From contig JACJVZ010000003.1 of assembly GCA_020637445.1 (NCBI GenBank), forward strand, positions 255,064 to 319,063: a stretch of DNA of 64,000 nt. The letters are read 5' to 3'. Below, piece after piece: positions 1 to 9,619 of this stretch. Position numbers and translations under genes: made by a program. The number at the start of each line of letters is the position of its first letter. Within the stretch, counting starts at the first letter, position 1. The notes beneath the pieces were generated by a model. The model worked only from the letters and a program-made list of their open reading frames with translations. It made no database searches and was not told where the DNA came from. Origin of the DNA: Calditrichota bacterium (GTDB taxonomy: Bacteria > Electryoneota > RPQS01).

Positions 1-518
1 GGGGTGTGCCGGTCTTGGATGACCGGAAACACTTCGAGTTCTTGGTGCTTGATTGTTTTCAGGCCGGGTTGTCGTGGCGCACGATTCTTTATAAGCGCGA
101 GAACTTCCGCAAGGCTTTCGCGAATTTCGACTATAAGAAGGTCGCGAAGTTCGGCGACAAGGAATTCGAGCGGTTGATGAACGACGCCGGGATCATTCGC
201 AACCGACTAAAGATCTTGGGAACAATTCAGAACGCGAAGATGCTTCTGGAAGTCCAGAAGGAATTCGGGAGCTTCAATAAGTATATCTGGCAGTTCACGA
301 AGGGCAAGCAGCTCAACAGCAAGATTGGCACGATTAAAGAAATTCCCGCGAAGACGGCTGTCTCGGATGAGATGAGTAAAGACTTGAAGAAGCGCGGGTT
401 CAAATTTGTGGGATCAACGATTTGCTACGCATACATGCAGGCTGCGGGGATGGTAAACGACCACGAGACGATCTGTTTCCGCCACAAGGAGTGCACGGCG
501 CTGGCCAAGCAGATGTGA
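1..518 (+). CDS. tag: DNA-3-methyladenine glycosylase I, 5' end cut by window
   Basis: Base-excision repair glycosylase that removes 3-methyladenine from alkylated DNA in the cytoplasm. The reading frame is open to the left edge: the codons before the first in-frame GTG (position 6) read Gly-Val-Pro-Val-Leu-Asp-Asp, which matches the internal WGVPV.DD segment of Tag, so the true start and the N-terminal zinc ligand lie outside the window. Family marks seen are LDCFQAGLSW, the RNRLKI segment and the C-terminal VNDHETICFRHKEC, where Tag places a zinc-binding His and Cys. About 171 of the usual roughly 190 residues are present. The next gene starts 16 bases downstream on the same strand. Family assignment is secure. 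Confidence 0.9.
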   Translation, partial: GVPVLDDRKHFEFLVLDCFQAGLSWRTILYKRENFRKAFANFDYKKVAKFGDKEFERLMNDAGIIRNRLKILGTIQNAKMLLEVQKEFGSFNKYIWQFTKGKQLNSKIGTIKEIPAKTAVSDEMSKDLKKRGFKFVGSTICYAYMQAAGMVNDHETICFRHKECTALAKQM

Positions 519-534
519 TAGCAGTGAAATCGAT

Positions 535-1107
535 ATGAGGCTTATGCGGATCGCAATCATACCCGGCTCGCTTAGAGCCGGTTCTTACAACCGGAAACTT
601 GCTCACGTCGCTGAAGAAATATTGAAACGTCACGACGGGGAGACGGATGTGATCGACTTAAAGGATCATCCGCTGCCCGTGTATGACGGCGACCTCGAAG
701 AGTCAGACGGTATTCCGGATGCATGTTGGAAATTGAAAGCGCGAATTGCGTCGGCGCATTCTGTCGTTGTATGTTCGCCGGAATACAATGGCGGCACACC
801 GGGGATGCTGAAGAACACGCTCGATTGGACGACACGCGGCGGATCGAATCCGTGGAGCGGAAAAGTGGTGATGTTGATGGGCGCGTCGGACGGTCCGTGG
901 GGAACGAACCGTATGCAGCCGAGTTTGCGTGCGTCGTTTGCGGTGATGGGCGCGCTGGTGATTCCGCAGACGGTGACGATTCCGCGTGCGAGCACGGTTT
1001 GGGATGAAGCAGGGAAATTACTTGATGAGAACTTGCCTGGAAGAGTGGAGAAAGCTCTCGCGGGCCTGATGGATGTTACCCGAAAGATGACGGCAGAGCG
1101 GCTCTAA
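535..1107 (+). CDS. NADPH-dependent FMN reductase family protein
   Basis: Flavodoxin-fold reductase that would use NAD(P)H to reduce FMN or small acceptors such as quinones or chromate. The start MRIAIIPGSLRAGSYN is the phosphate-binding loop of the family, SPEYNGGTPGMLKNTLDW is the flavin-contacting segment, and GASDGPWGTNRMQPSLR follows the usual pattern. The length of 190 residues is normal. Two starts are possible, ATG 535 or ATG 544; the second gives the more typical N-terminus, but neither has a well-spaced ribosome site. It follows tag by 16 bases. Substrate cannot be decided from sequence. Confidence 0.85.
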   Translation: MRLMRIAIIPGSLRAGSYNRKLAHVAEEILKRHDGETDVIDLKDHPLPVYDGDLEESDGIPDACWKLKARIASAHSVVVCSPEYNGGTPGMLKNTLDWTTRGGSNPWSGKVVMLMGASDGPWGTNRMQPSLRASFAVMGALVIPQTVTIPRASTVWDEAGKLLDENLPGRVEKALAGLMDVTRKMTAERL

Positions 1108-1128
1108 CGAGCTGCTTTTGTTTGAGAG

Positions 1129-2121
1129 ATGGCTGCGATCTACCGATGGATCATGCGCGTCGCGCTGTTTGTCAGTGCGATTTTCATTCTGTTCGTGCTG
1201 CGCGAATTGGTGACGTGGTATGTCTTTTTTGAGAAATTCGGAGCGTGGGCTGGAATTGCTTATGTAGTTGGTGTGTTAGGATTGGTGAGCTATTTTGTCG
1301 TTCTGCCGATTTGGAATATTTTCGCGCTGCCGAGTTTCGGAACACCGGTTGAAAATCCCAGCGAGAAACAGAAGCGGCAAATGCTTGAGCGGCGCGGAAG
1401 AATTTTGGGATTGTCGCGCTCTGAAGTGAAATCTCGCGGTGAAGCGGAGCTGCTCTCCTACATACATAAGGAAATCGCAAGACGGTCGGAAGAGGCTGCA
1501 GCCATCCGGCGTAAACATGTAACTGTTACCTTCATCGGCACGGCGGCGTCGCAAAGCGCGGTGGTGGATTTGTTCGTGGTGATTTCGGCGGCGCTGAAAG
1601 TGACGTGGAAGACGTTTCAGGTGTACGGTGTACGCACACCGTTGAAAGATACGCTGGCGATTTTCAGAGAGATTGCGGTCGGCGGTGCGCTGGGAGCGAG
1701 TGAAATCGCGGAGACCGGAGGTGAAGTGTTCAGCCACTTTGCTTTCAAGAGCTTCTCAAAATTTCCGGCATGGAATTTCTTCGTGGAGTGTTTGGCCGAC
1801 GGATTGGTGAACAGCTATTTGGTCTGCCGGATTGCGATGATTGCTGAAAATTATTGCGCGACGGCTTACACTGAGAAAGCCGCGCACTGGCAGCCGACGG
1901 TGAAGGCGACGTACCGCGCGACGTTTGACATTTTGCATGAATCGGGCGACCAGATCAGGAAAGCGCTCGGGCCTTCGTATAAATGGGCGATAGACTTGCT
2001 ATTTCGGCGCGCGAAATCCGATGCGGAACCCGCGGCGGAAGAGAGCAGTGAACAAAAAGGATTGATCACAAAATTAACTGAATATTTCAACAAGTGGCGA
2101 ACAGGACCAGAGACAACATAA
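1129..2121 (+). CDS. Inner-membrane protein, DUF697/YcjF-like
   Basis: A 330-residue protein with two clear N-terminal membrane segments (about residues 8-28 and 40-65), a charged helical stretch (about 75-130), then a hydrophobic C-terminal half with FIGTAASQSAVVDLFVVI and VYGVRTPLKDTLAIFREI. This arrangement resembles the DUF697/YcjF family, whose role is unknown and which is often found near GTPases. That fits here: the 3' end overlaps the start of the GTPase gene typA by 28 bases, so the two are probably translationally coupled. The match is from pattern reading only; an unrelated membrane family remains possible. Confidence 0.6.
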   Translation: MAAIYRWIMRVALFVSAIFILFVLRELVTWYVFFEKFGAWAGIAYVVGVLGLVSYFVVLPIWNIFALPSFGTPVENPSEKQKRQMLERRGRILGLSRSEVKSRGEAELLSYIHKEIARRSEEAAAIRRKHVTVTFIGTAASQSAVVDLFVVISAALKVTWKTFQVYGVRTPLKDTLAIFREIAVGGALGASEIAETGGEVFSHFAFKSFSKFPAWNFFVECLADGLVNSYLVCRIAMIAENYCATAYTEKAAHWQPTVKATYRATFDILHESGDQIRKALGPSYKWAIDLLFRRAKSDAEPAAEESSEQKGLITKLTEYFNKWRTGPETT

Positions 2122-3932
2122 GGAACGTGGCGATTATCGCGCACGTGGACCACGGTAAAACAACACTGGTGGATGCGATGCTGCATCAGGCGGGCGTATT
2201 CCGCGACAATCAGCATGTGGCAGAGCGCGTGATGGATAAACTCGATCTCGAACGCGAAAAGGGAATCACGATTCTTTCGAAGAACACGACGATTCACTGG
2301 CAAGACAATCTTGTCAATATTTTGGATACGCCGGGTCACGCGGACTTTGGCGGACAGGTGCAGCGGGTACTGCGTATGGTGGATGGATGTTTGCTGCTGG
2401 TGGACGCGAGTGAAGGCCCGCTGCCGCAGACGAGGTATGTGCTTTCGAACGCACTCGAACTCGGTTTGTCACCGATTGTGGTGATCAACAAGATCGACCG
2501 TCCGGACGCGCGGATCGGTGAAGTGCTCGATGAAGTGCTTGAGCTGTTCTTGGATTTGGATGCTTCGGAAGAGCAATGTCATTTTCCTGTAGTGTACACG
2601 AACGCGAAAATAGGCACGGCGACGATGGATTTGAGCACTGAGGGCGAAAATTTGATGCCGCTGTTCAGATTGATATTCGACAAGGTTCCGCCGCCGAAGT
2701 ATGACGATGAAGCTCCGCTCCAACTGCAGATTACGACGCTCGACTACAGTGACTACGTGGGACGCATCGGCATCGGCAGAATCGCAAATGGCACGATCAA
2801 ACACGCGGAACAGATAGCGTTAATCAAACGCGACGGGACAAAGTCGCAGGCAAAGATTGCGCAGCTCTATACGTATGACGGATTGGCTCGCGTCGACGCA
2901 AAGAGCGCTTCCGCGGGTGAAATCGTGGCGGTGGCCGGAGTGGAAGACATGGACATCGGCGATACGATTACGTCGCTGACCGATCCGCGCCCGCTGCCTC
3001 CGCTGAAAATCGACGAGCCGACGCTCGAAATGGTGTTCGGTGTAAATACGTCGCCGTTTGCCGGACGGGAAGGGCAGTTTGTCACGACACGTCAGATACG
3101 CGACAGGCTCTTCAAAGAGATTCAGGGCAATCCCGCGCTGCGAGTAGAAGATGCGGAAAGCGTCGAAGGCTACCGTGTGTATGGCCGCGGAGAATTGCAG
3201 ATGGCAATTCTGATCGAGACCATGCGTCGCGAAGGTTTTGAGATGGGAGTCGGCAAGCCGCGCGTGTTGTTTAAGACGATAAACGGAGTGCGCGTCGAAC
3301 CGTACGAAGAAGTATTGATGGATTGCCCGGAAGAATTCGTCGGAGTGGTCACCAGCACATTGGGCATGCGGCGCGGACGGATGACGCACATGACCGATCA
3401 CGCAACGGGTTGGGTGCGGCTCACGTTTGAGATTCCGATGCGCGGTTTGATCGGCATTCGCCCGATTATGCTGACGATGACGCGCGGCACGGCGATCATG
3501 AACACGAACTTCCTCGAATACCGTCCGGTAGAGGGCGAAGTGACGCAGCGCGCGACGGGTGTTTTGGTGGCTGACCGCGAAGGCAAGGTGACGGCCTATG
3601 CTTTGAACAGCTTGCAGGATCGCGGTGAAGTATTTGTCGCGCCGGGAACACCGGTTTATGAAGGGATGATTTGCGGAGAAAATTCGCGCGACAACGACCT
3701 CGTCGTGAACATCGTGCGTGACAAGAAGTTGACGAACATGCGCGCGTCGGGAAGTGATGAGAATTACAAAATTGCGCCGCCGCGCCCGATGTCACTGGAA
3801 GAAGCGATTGCATTCATCAATGACGACGAGTTAGTGGAAGTGACCCCCAAGACTGTGCGGCTCAGAAAGTACTATTTGCGGGAAGAAGAGAGGAAACAAG
3901 CGGCTAAACGGGCGGCAGCGGCAGTCTCATAA
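2094..3932 (+). CDS. typA: Ribosome-associated GTPase TypA/BipA
   Basis: Translational GTPase of the EF-G superfamily that acts on the ribosome in stress adaptation and ribosome assembly. The GTPase motifs are all present: AHVDHGKTT (P-loop), REKGITI, DTPGHADF, and NKIDRPDAR. Behind them come the domain II barrel, the EF-G III/V-like domains and the TypA-specific C-terminal domain (GTPVYEGMICGENSRDNDL). The 612-residue length is typical. The start is GTG 2094, inside the end of the upstream membrane-protein gene; no nearer start precedes the P-loop. A strong terminator follows at 3972-4000. Confidence 0.97.
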   Translation: MANRTRDNIRNVAIIAHVDHGKTTLVDAMLHQAGVFRDNQHVAERVMDKLDLEREKGITILSKNTTIHWQDNLVNILDTPGHADFGGQVQRVLRMVDGCLLLVDASEGPLPQTRYVLSNALELGLSPIVVINKIDRPDARIGEVLDEVLELFLDLDASEEQCHFPVVYTNAKIGTATMDLSTEGENLMPLFRLIFDKVPPPKYDDEAPLQLQITTLDYSDYVGRIGIGRIANGTIKHAEQIALIKRDGTKSQAKIAQLYTYDGLARVDAKSASAGEIVAVAGVEDMDIGDTITSLTDPRPLPPLKIDEPTLEMVFGVNTSPFAGREGQFVTTRQIRDRLFKEIQGNPALRVEDAESVEGYRVYGRGELQMAILIETMRREGFEMGVGKPRVLFKTINGVRVEPYEEVLMDCPEEFVGVVTSTLGMRRGRMTHMTDHATGWVRLTFEIPMRGLIGIRPIMLTMTRGTAIMNTNFLEYRPVEGEVTQRATGVLVADREGKVTAYALNSLQDRGEVFVAPGTPVYEGMICGENSRDNDLVVNIVRDKKLTNMRASGSDENYKIAPPRPMSLEEAIAFINDDELVEVTPKTVRLRKYYLREEERKQAAKRAAAAVS

Positions 3933-3971
3933 TTCTGCCCCAACTTCAGAGGACTCAATTATTTTGACCCG

Positions 3972-4000
3972 AAAAGGCAGGAGAAATCCTGCCTTTTTTT
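3972..4000 (+). terminator. Rho-independent terminator after typA
   Basis: Perfect 11-bp inverted repeat (3972-3982 with 3987-3997) closed by a GAAA tetraloop, running into seven T residues. It separates typA from the secreted-protein genes; the following A+T-rich stretch to 4111 probably holds their promoter. Confidence 0.95.
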
Positions 4001-4111
4001 GTTGCAGAATTATGACACTTAGTGGCATATTTTTATTGCTTTGTAAGAATATGTTGTTATGTTCAATAATAATTCATTTGACATAACATCCAATAAATCG
4101 AGGGAATAGCT

Positions 4112-5200
4112 ATGAAGAAGCTGATTTTAGTATTGGTCGTGGCCGGACTGGTTTCCAGCGCCACAGCAACGATTCGGACGGTGAGTCAGTTTGGGACAGC
4201 AGATTACACATCTGTTTCATCGGCGGTCAGTGCAAGCTCAACGGGCGACACGATTCTGGTATCGCCGGGATCTTACAACGACGCTATCACCATCACATTT
4301 CGGACGATTACCATCATCGGCGCGGGTTGGGACGCGACTCAGATTTCGCCTTCAAGCGGAGCAGCGCTTACCCTGAGTACCAGTTCCAATGGATCAGTTC
4401 TTGAGGGAATGGCGATAGTGGCAAATACGACCGTGCTAAACACCGGAGGCAACACCGACTCGGTGACTATTCGGAGGTGCACAATGCAGACACCTCAGAA
4501 TTTTGGATATTCATTGACCAACTGCCGGAGGATATATTTTGAGGATTGTGTCTTGACGTCCACTGCCAACAGCACAATGTTCAATGTTTCAGTTCAGACC
4601 AACTCAACGCTGACGCTGCGGGGCTGCATACTTGGATTCAACGGAACGTCAGCAAGTTCTTCTGTTTACTTTAGTGGAAACAACGGCAGTCCGGTCGAGA
4701 TTACGAATTGTACATTCGTCAATTGCCGTCAGATTTTCAATTTGAGTGGGGCGCAGCCAGTTGTGGCGATCAACAATGTCCTTTACGATTGGACGGGTGG
4801 CGTAAGTTGGGGATCCTATCTTGCGGGAAGCGTATTTGACTATAATGCATCGGATGCCACAGGTCCGGCGATTCCGGGTGACTTCACGAATCATGTTTCA
4901 CTTGGAGCAAACGATCCGTTCGTGAACTATGACGAGTCGCTAAATTATCAGCACGGAGTTAGTGATTTACACTTGAATGGCGGCACGGGTGGATTATTGC
5001 TTACGGACGCAGGCAATCCTCTGATTTTTGATGTAGACGCGTCACAATCAGACGTGGGCGCCTATGGCGGCCCGAAGCCGCTGGTGGACAACGGAGTTCC
5101 GTCGTATCCGTTCGTGATCTCGCTTGATGTGCCGAACTTACTTGAGTCCGGCGACGATCTAAATGTATCTTCGACAGGCCGAGTCGGACCACGATATTAA
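4112..5200 (+). CDS. Secreted right-handed beta-helix-like protein
   Basis: A 362-residue exported protein with a standard signal peptide (MKKLILVLVVAGLVSSATA). The body looks like a parallel beta-helix: GDTILVSPGSYNDAITI and VTIRRCTMQTP resemble the pectate-lyase/DUF1565 fold found in adhesins and polysaccharide-binding proteins. It is rich in Ser, Thr, Asn and Gly and poor in Lys. No catalytic motif is recognised, and it lacks the C-terminal sorting domain seen in the protein at 6684-9470. A GAGGG ribosome site lies just before ATG 4112. It is followed after 21 bases by another secreted-protein gene, so the two are probably co-transcribed. Confidence 0.75.
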   Translation: MKKLILVLVVAGLVSSATATIRTVSQFGTADYTSVSSAVSASSTGDTILVSPGSYNDAITITFRTITIIGAGWDATQISPSSGAALTLSTSSNGSVLEGMAIVANTTVLNTGGNTDSVTIRRCTMQTPQNFGYSLTNCRRIYFEDCVLTSTANSTMFNVSVQTNSTLTLRGCILGFNGTSASSSVYFSGNNGSPVEITNCTFVNCRQIFNLSGAQPVVAINNVLYDWTGGVSWGSYLAGSVFDYNASDATGPAIPGDFTNHVSLGANDPFVNYDESLNYQHGVSDLHLNGGTGGLLLTDAGNPLIFDVDASQSDVGAYGGPKPLVDNGVPSYPFVISLDVPNLLESGDDLNVSSTGRVGPRY

Positions 5201-5221
5201 ACAAACTCAGGAGGATTTCTC

Positions 5222-6457
5222 ATGAGACTCATGAGTTTGCTGGCCTGTGTTGTGATAACGAGTGTGCTTGCGCACGCTCTCACCATCACGCAGGCTGAAT
5301 ATTATGTCGACAGTGATCCGGGCGAAGGCTTCGGAACGTCGATCGCGATTACAAGCGGCGAGAGCGTTTCGTTTTCGTCTCTGCCAATTTCAACGGTCGG
5401 ACTTGACCCGGATAAATTGCACAGTTTGTATGTTCGTTATCTATCGAACGAAGGGTACTGGAGTTTGGGCGAAGGCCGGTACTTCTACCCGCTCCAGGCA
5501 AGTTCCGGCGCGCTGAATCAGATCAATATCGTTTCCGGTGAATACTGGTTTGACGGCGATGCGCCGACCGCATTTGACGTGCCGGATTCACCGGAAGTAA
5601 GCTATCCCGCGCTTGTCCCGTCAAGTAGTCTCCAGGACAATACACTACACACATTTCACCTGCGGTACTTGGACGACGATGGAAGCATCGCATTGGCTGA
5701 GGGCAGGTATTTCTATGTTTTGGCAACACAAGCAGGAAACGTGCAAATCAAGACGGTGACACAGCTTGAATATTGGTTTGACAGCGATGCTCCGACGCAA
5801 GTTGACTTGACGGACGCCCCGGAAGTGAATTTTGCTGACTTAATTCCGCCGGGAACGGACAGCGGAATACACACATTCAATCTTCGCTTTTTGGATGACG
5901 AAGGAGTTTGGAGTTTTGCGGAAACACGGAGGTTTGTAATTATCTCCGAACTTGCAGGTTCAATCACTCCGAAAAATATCGTCGCGGCGGAGTACTTCAT
6001 TAACGGTGATCCGGGTCCCGGAGGTGCGATTGCAATCCCGACCCCCGTGGACGGAACCTATGATGAAGGGGATGAAGAGGCTGCGGTCGTGGTGTCCGGC
6101 TTGCCGATCGGACTGCATCTCTTCTGTATTCGTTATCAGGACAGCGAAGGAATTTGGACACCGGCCTTTTGCGACTCTGTGTATATGTCGCCCATTTTAG
6201 TGATTCAGCCATCAGGGACTGACATTGTCTTGTCGTGGTTCGCCGATCCGCTGCACGTTCCATTTCACGTGTACCGGTCGCCGACTCCGGACGGAACTTT
6301 CACGGAAATCGGTACAAGCGATTCGCTGGGCTATTTGGATGCGGGAGTTCTCGGTACTTCGGATGAACAGAACATTTATCATGTGAGAACGACCTCGGGA
6401 GCATTGTCGACATTTCGTTTGCCGGAAGCATCGGGGAGTCAACGCCGAGTGAAGTAA
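5222..6457 (+). CDS. Secreted protein with four tandem EY(W/Y/F)-D/N repeats
   Basis: A 411-residue exported protein: signal peptide (MRLMSLLACVVITSVLAHA), then four degenerate repeats of about 75-80 residues. Each opens with an aromatic (A/G/L)EY(Y/W/F) plus D(S/G)D or NGDPGPG and later has a LH.(L/F)..R(Y/F)..(D/N)EG.W segment. The last 80 residues (LVIQPSGTDIVLSWF, FHVYRSPTPDGTF) resemble a fibronectin type III domain. Such repeats occur in large surface proteins of Bacteroidetes-like bacteria and suggest a structural or binding role. The start is supported by AGGAGG just upstream of ATG 5222. No sorting domain is seen at the C-terminus. Confidence 0.75.
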   Translation: MRLMSLLACVVITSVLAHALTITQAEYYVDSDPGEGFGTSIAITSGESVSFSSLPISTVGLDPDKLHSLYVRYLSNEGYWSLGEGRYFYPLQASSGALNQINIVSGEYWFDGDAPTAFDVPDSPEVSYPALVPSSSLQDNTLHTFHLRYLDDDGSIALAEGRYFYVLATQAGNVQIKTVTQLEYWFDSDAPTQVDLTDAPEVNFADLIPPGTDSGIHTFNLRFLDDEGVWSFAETRRFVIISELAGSITPKNIVAAEYFINGDPGPGGAIAIPTPVDGTYDEGDEEAAVVVSGLPIGLHLFCIRYQDSEGIWTPAFCDSVYMSPILVIQPSGTDIVLSWFADPLHVPFHVYRSPTPDGTFTEIGTSDSLGYLDAGVLGTSDEQNIYHVRTTSGALSTFRLPEASGSQRRVK

Positions 6458-6483
6458 ATCCTGCAATAATACACTTTGGGAAG

Positions 6484-6520
6484 AGTCCGCGTGTTAGAAG
6501 CGCGGACTTTCTCATTTTAT
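6484..6520 (+). terminator. Probable terminator after secreted-protein pair
   Basis: Eight-base inverted repeat AGTCCGCG (6484-6491) and CGCGGACT (6501-6508) followed by an interrupted T-rich tract. It lies 27 bases past the stop codon of the 5222-6457 gene. Confidence 0.75.
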
Positions 6521-6683
6521 TAGCTAGCACTATGCAAGCATATTGTGAGCTAATGAAAGTTCAACCTCTCCTCAACGTCAGCATAGCAAAAGTCTCACGC
6601 GAGAAACACGAGGAAGTGATAGATTTCGCGTTCTGACTGAGAAGTCGAAGCACACTCTGAAAAAAATATGCAAGGAGAGAAAG

Positions 6684-9470
6684 ATGAGAAACTTAGGCAA
6701 GGCTTTGTTGATGACGTTGATCGTCTTGAGCTTGAACGCGGGTTCGGCTTGGGCGAATTTCACGCTGACGATTCTGCACAACAATGACGGCGAATCGAAG
6801 CTGTCGACACTTGGAACGACGCAGCCTGATTACGCCGGCGCTGCCCGCTTTGTAACGAAGGTCAACGACCTCAAGACTTGGGCAAACACGAACACGGACG
6901 GTTTTGTAATGCTGTCCTCGGGCGACAACTTTTTTGCGGGTGCTCAGTACAACGCGGGTGTGAACAACGGCGTGTACTATGACGCTCTGGTGTTGGACAA
7001 GATTGGCTACAGCGCACTGGCGTTCGGTAACCACGATTTCGATTTCGGCTGCAACACGCTTGCCGCATTCATGGATGACTATTCGACGCTGCCCTATCCT
7101 CTGTATGTCATCTGCAACATGGATTTCTCGGCTGAGCCCGCGATGCAGGCTCAGGTGAACGCGGGCCGCATTGTTCCGAGCACGATTTTGAACGTGAACG
7201 GTACGTTGGTCGGCGTGGTTGGCGCGATTTATCCGGATTTGGCTTCAATTTCCAGCCCCGGTAACGCCGTGGTGGATCCAAACCTTGCAGCCGCGGTTCA
7301 GGCTCAAGTGGATGCCATGGTTTTGAACGGCGCGAATATTATCATCATGATTTCGCACCTTCAGGACACGGCCAACGAAGAAGCTCTGGTTGCTCAGCTT
7401 CAGGGTGTGGACGTTGTGATCGCCGGCGGCGCGGACGAGTTCCTTGCCAACGCGGGCATCTCGCCTGTGTACCCCGGTGACGTTGTGAACCCGGTTCGCA
7501 CCTATCCGTTGGTTCGTCAGGACTTGAACGGTGACGACGTGCTGGTAGTTACGACGACGGGCGAATATAAGTATGTTGGCCGTTTAGTGGTTGAGTTTGA
7601 CAATAACGGCGACGCGATTGCCGTGGATCCGATTTCGAATCCGGTTTGTGTGTTGGATGCTTCGATTGACGCGGTGAACGGTGTGACGGCGGACCCGGCT
7701 TGTGTGGCCGCAGTAATCAACCCGGTTGAAACCTACATCAACAATCTGGCCACGCACGTGATTGCGACGACCGACGTTCCGCTGAACGGCACGCGTCCGT
7801 TGATCCGCCAGGTTGAGACGAACCAGGGCGACATTTTCGCCGATGCCATGCTGTGGGAAGGCCAGCGCAGAGCCGCATCGTTTGGCGTTTGCGTTCCTAA
7901 CGTCGCGTTCCAGAACGGCGGTGGTATGCGTAAGAACGACGGTGAAATCCCCGTGGGCAACGTGTCGGAATTGAACACCTACGAAATCGCGGCGTTTGAC
8001 AACCAGGTTTCGATTACGCCGAACATTCCGGTTCAGCAGTTCAAGGAAATGCTGGAAGCGGCTGTTCGCCTTTCGCCCTCGCAGAACGGCGGCTTTTTGC
8101 AGGTTGCGGGTTTCAAGTACACGTACGACAACACCCGTCAAGCTCAAGTTTTGGACGGCAGCTTGAACGTGGTGACTCCGGGCGAGCGCGTGCGCGACGT
8201 CGTGCTGAATGACGGAACGGTAATCGTCAGCTGCGGCGAAGTCGTCTCGGGCGCACCAGACCTCTGCATCGCGACGAACAACTTCACGGCCGGTCAGAGC
8301 GGCGACAATATTCCGTTCCGCGGCGCTCCGCTGACGTTGATTGGTGTGACCTATCAGCAGGCTCTGTACAACTACATCGTTGAAGCGACCGGCTTGAACG
8401 GCGTGATCACGGGTGCTCAGTATCCTGTGACGCCGGGACAGTACCGTATCGTCGAGCGCACGTTCACGCAGACGTTCACGAACAATAACACGGCTGCGAT
8501 CTTCACGGCGACGGCAACGACGGACGCGATGACAAACTTGAGCAGCGGATTCAGCGTGAACTTCTACCCGTCGAATGCGCCGACTTCGATGACGGGCAGC
8601 TTCTCGCGCGTTCGTCCGGCTTTGTCGGATATCGATTACAACCTGCCCGAAGCGTTTGCGGTGGGTCGTTACTTCAACTTCACGACGGAGAACGACGGTT
8701 CGTCAAGCACGAACGCCGACCTTTACTTCAATGCCTGCGAAGTTCCGGCGGGCCTGTCGCTGAACAATCTCGTAGCGGTGCGCACGGAAGACGGCGGCGC
8801 AAACTGGTATACGGTTGCCCCGATTTCCGTTACGAGTATCGGCAACGGCATCTACAAAGCCGAGTTTGAGAATGTCGGCACTATCGAAGGTTTCTGGGGC
8901 TTGGGAGTTCGTGACCGCGTGCTGCCGGTTGAGCTGACGAGCTTTGACGCTGAAGCCATCAACGGCGAAGTTGCTTTGATGTGGACGACAGCTTCGGAAT
9001 CAGACGTCGCACGATTCGAACTTTCGCGCAACGGCGATAAGATTGCCGAGATCACGGCGCAGAACAACCCGACCGGCGCGACCTACAGCTTCACCGACCG
9101 CGTCGAAGCGGGTTCATACACGTATGAACTTTCCGAAGTGTCGATGAACGGTGAGCACATCGTTTTGGGTACGACCTCAATTGAACTTTCCGACGGCGCA
9201 GTCGCCAATGAGTACGAATTGGGCGAGGCCCATCCGAACCCGTTCAACCCGACAACCAGCATCGACTTCGTGATTGCCAATGCCGAAAACGTGAAGCTCG
9301 ACGTCTTCAACCCGCTGGGTCAAGTTGTGGCCACGTTGGCCGACGGCCGGATGGAAGCCGGCAGCCACACGGTGCAGTTTGACGGCGCGAACCTGACGAG
9401 CGGTATTTACTTCTACCGTTTGGAAGCCGGTTCGTTCTCCGCGATGAAGAAGATGGTTCTGGTCAAGTAG
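6684..9470 (+). CDS. Secreted 5'-nucleotidase/UshA-like metallophosphatase with type IX sorting tail
   Basis: A 928-residue exported enzyme. After the signal peptide (to about residue 24) comes a metallophosphatase domain (LTILHNND, SGDNFFAG, GNHDFDFG, ISHLQD), then a 5'-nucleotidase C-terminal domain (FQNGGGMRKNDGEIPVGN) expected to bind the nucleotide. Next is a domain probably used as a spacer, and the last 80 residues form a type IX (Por) sorting domain beginning HPNPFNPTTSIDF and ending GIYFYRLEAG with a basic tip. This suggests export across the outer membrane and surface attachment, scavenging phosphate or nucleosides. The first motif lacks the usual His after the Asp, and the late GGH.H motif reads GGADE, so the metal site may differ. 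AAGGAGAG precedes ATG 6684. Confidence 0.88.
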   Translation: MRNLGKALLMTLIVLSLNAGSAWANFTLTILHNNDGESKLSTLGTTQPDYAGAARFVTKVNDLKTWANTNTDGFVMLSSGDNFFAGAQYNAGVNNGVYYDALVLDKIGYSALAFGNHDFDFGCNTLAAFMDDYSTLPYPLYVICNMDFSAEPAMQAQVNAGRIVPSTILNVNGTLVGVVGAIYPDLASISSPGNAVVDPNLAAAVQAQVDAMVLNGANIIIMISHLQDTANEEALVAQLQGVDVVIAGGADEFLANAGISPVYPGDVVNPVRTYPLVRQDLNGDDVLVVTTTGEYKYVGRLVVEFDNNGDAIAVDPISNPVCVLDASIDAVNGVTADPACVAAVINPVETYINNLATHVIATTDVPLNGTRPLIRQVETNQGDIFADAMLWEGQRRAASFGVCVPNVAFQNGGGMRKNDGEIPVGNVSELNTYEIAAFDNQVSITPNIPVQQFKEMLEAAVRLSPSQNGGFLQVAGFKYTYDNTRQAQVLDGSLNVVTPGERVRDVVLNDGTVIVSCGEVVSGAPDLCIATNNFTAGQSGDNIPFRGAPLTLIGVTYQQALYNYIVEATGLNGVITGAQYPVTPGQYRIVERTFTQTFTNNNTAAIFTATATTDAMTNLSSGFSVNFYPSNAPTSMTGSFSRVRPALSDIDYNLPEAFAVGRYFNFTTENDGSSSTNADLYFNACEVPAGLSLNNLVAVRTEDGGANWYTVAPISVTSIGNGIYKAEFENVGTIEGFWGLGVRDRVLPVELTSFDAEAINGEVALMWTTASESDVARFELSRNGDKIAEITAQNNPTGATYSFTDRVEAGSYTYELSEVSMNGEHIVLGTTSIELSDGAVANEYELGEAHPNPFNPTTSIDFVIANAENVKLDVFNPLGQVVATLADGRMEAGSHTVQFDGANLTSGIYFYRLEAGSFSAMKKMVLVK

Positions 9471-9530
9471 CCAGCCAGCATAGACGCTGGACTCAATGCG
9501 CTTCGCGGGCGCTTGGGTTTATTGAACAAG

Positions 9531-9565
9531 AAAACGCCCCGACCGTTTGGCCGGGGCGTTTTTTG
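9531..9565. terminator. Bidirectional terminator between convergent genes
   Basis: Perfect 11-bp stem (9531-9541 with 9552-9562) with a T run on the plus strand and an A run before it that gives T residues on the minus strand. It lies between the nucleotidase gene and the converging ABC permease gene. Confidence 0.93.
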
Positions 9566-9619
9566 TTTGAGGATTCCGACAGGGAACCGCTGCGCTTGGT
9601 CCCTGCTCGGAGAGTTATG

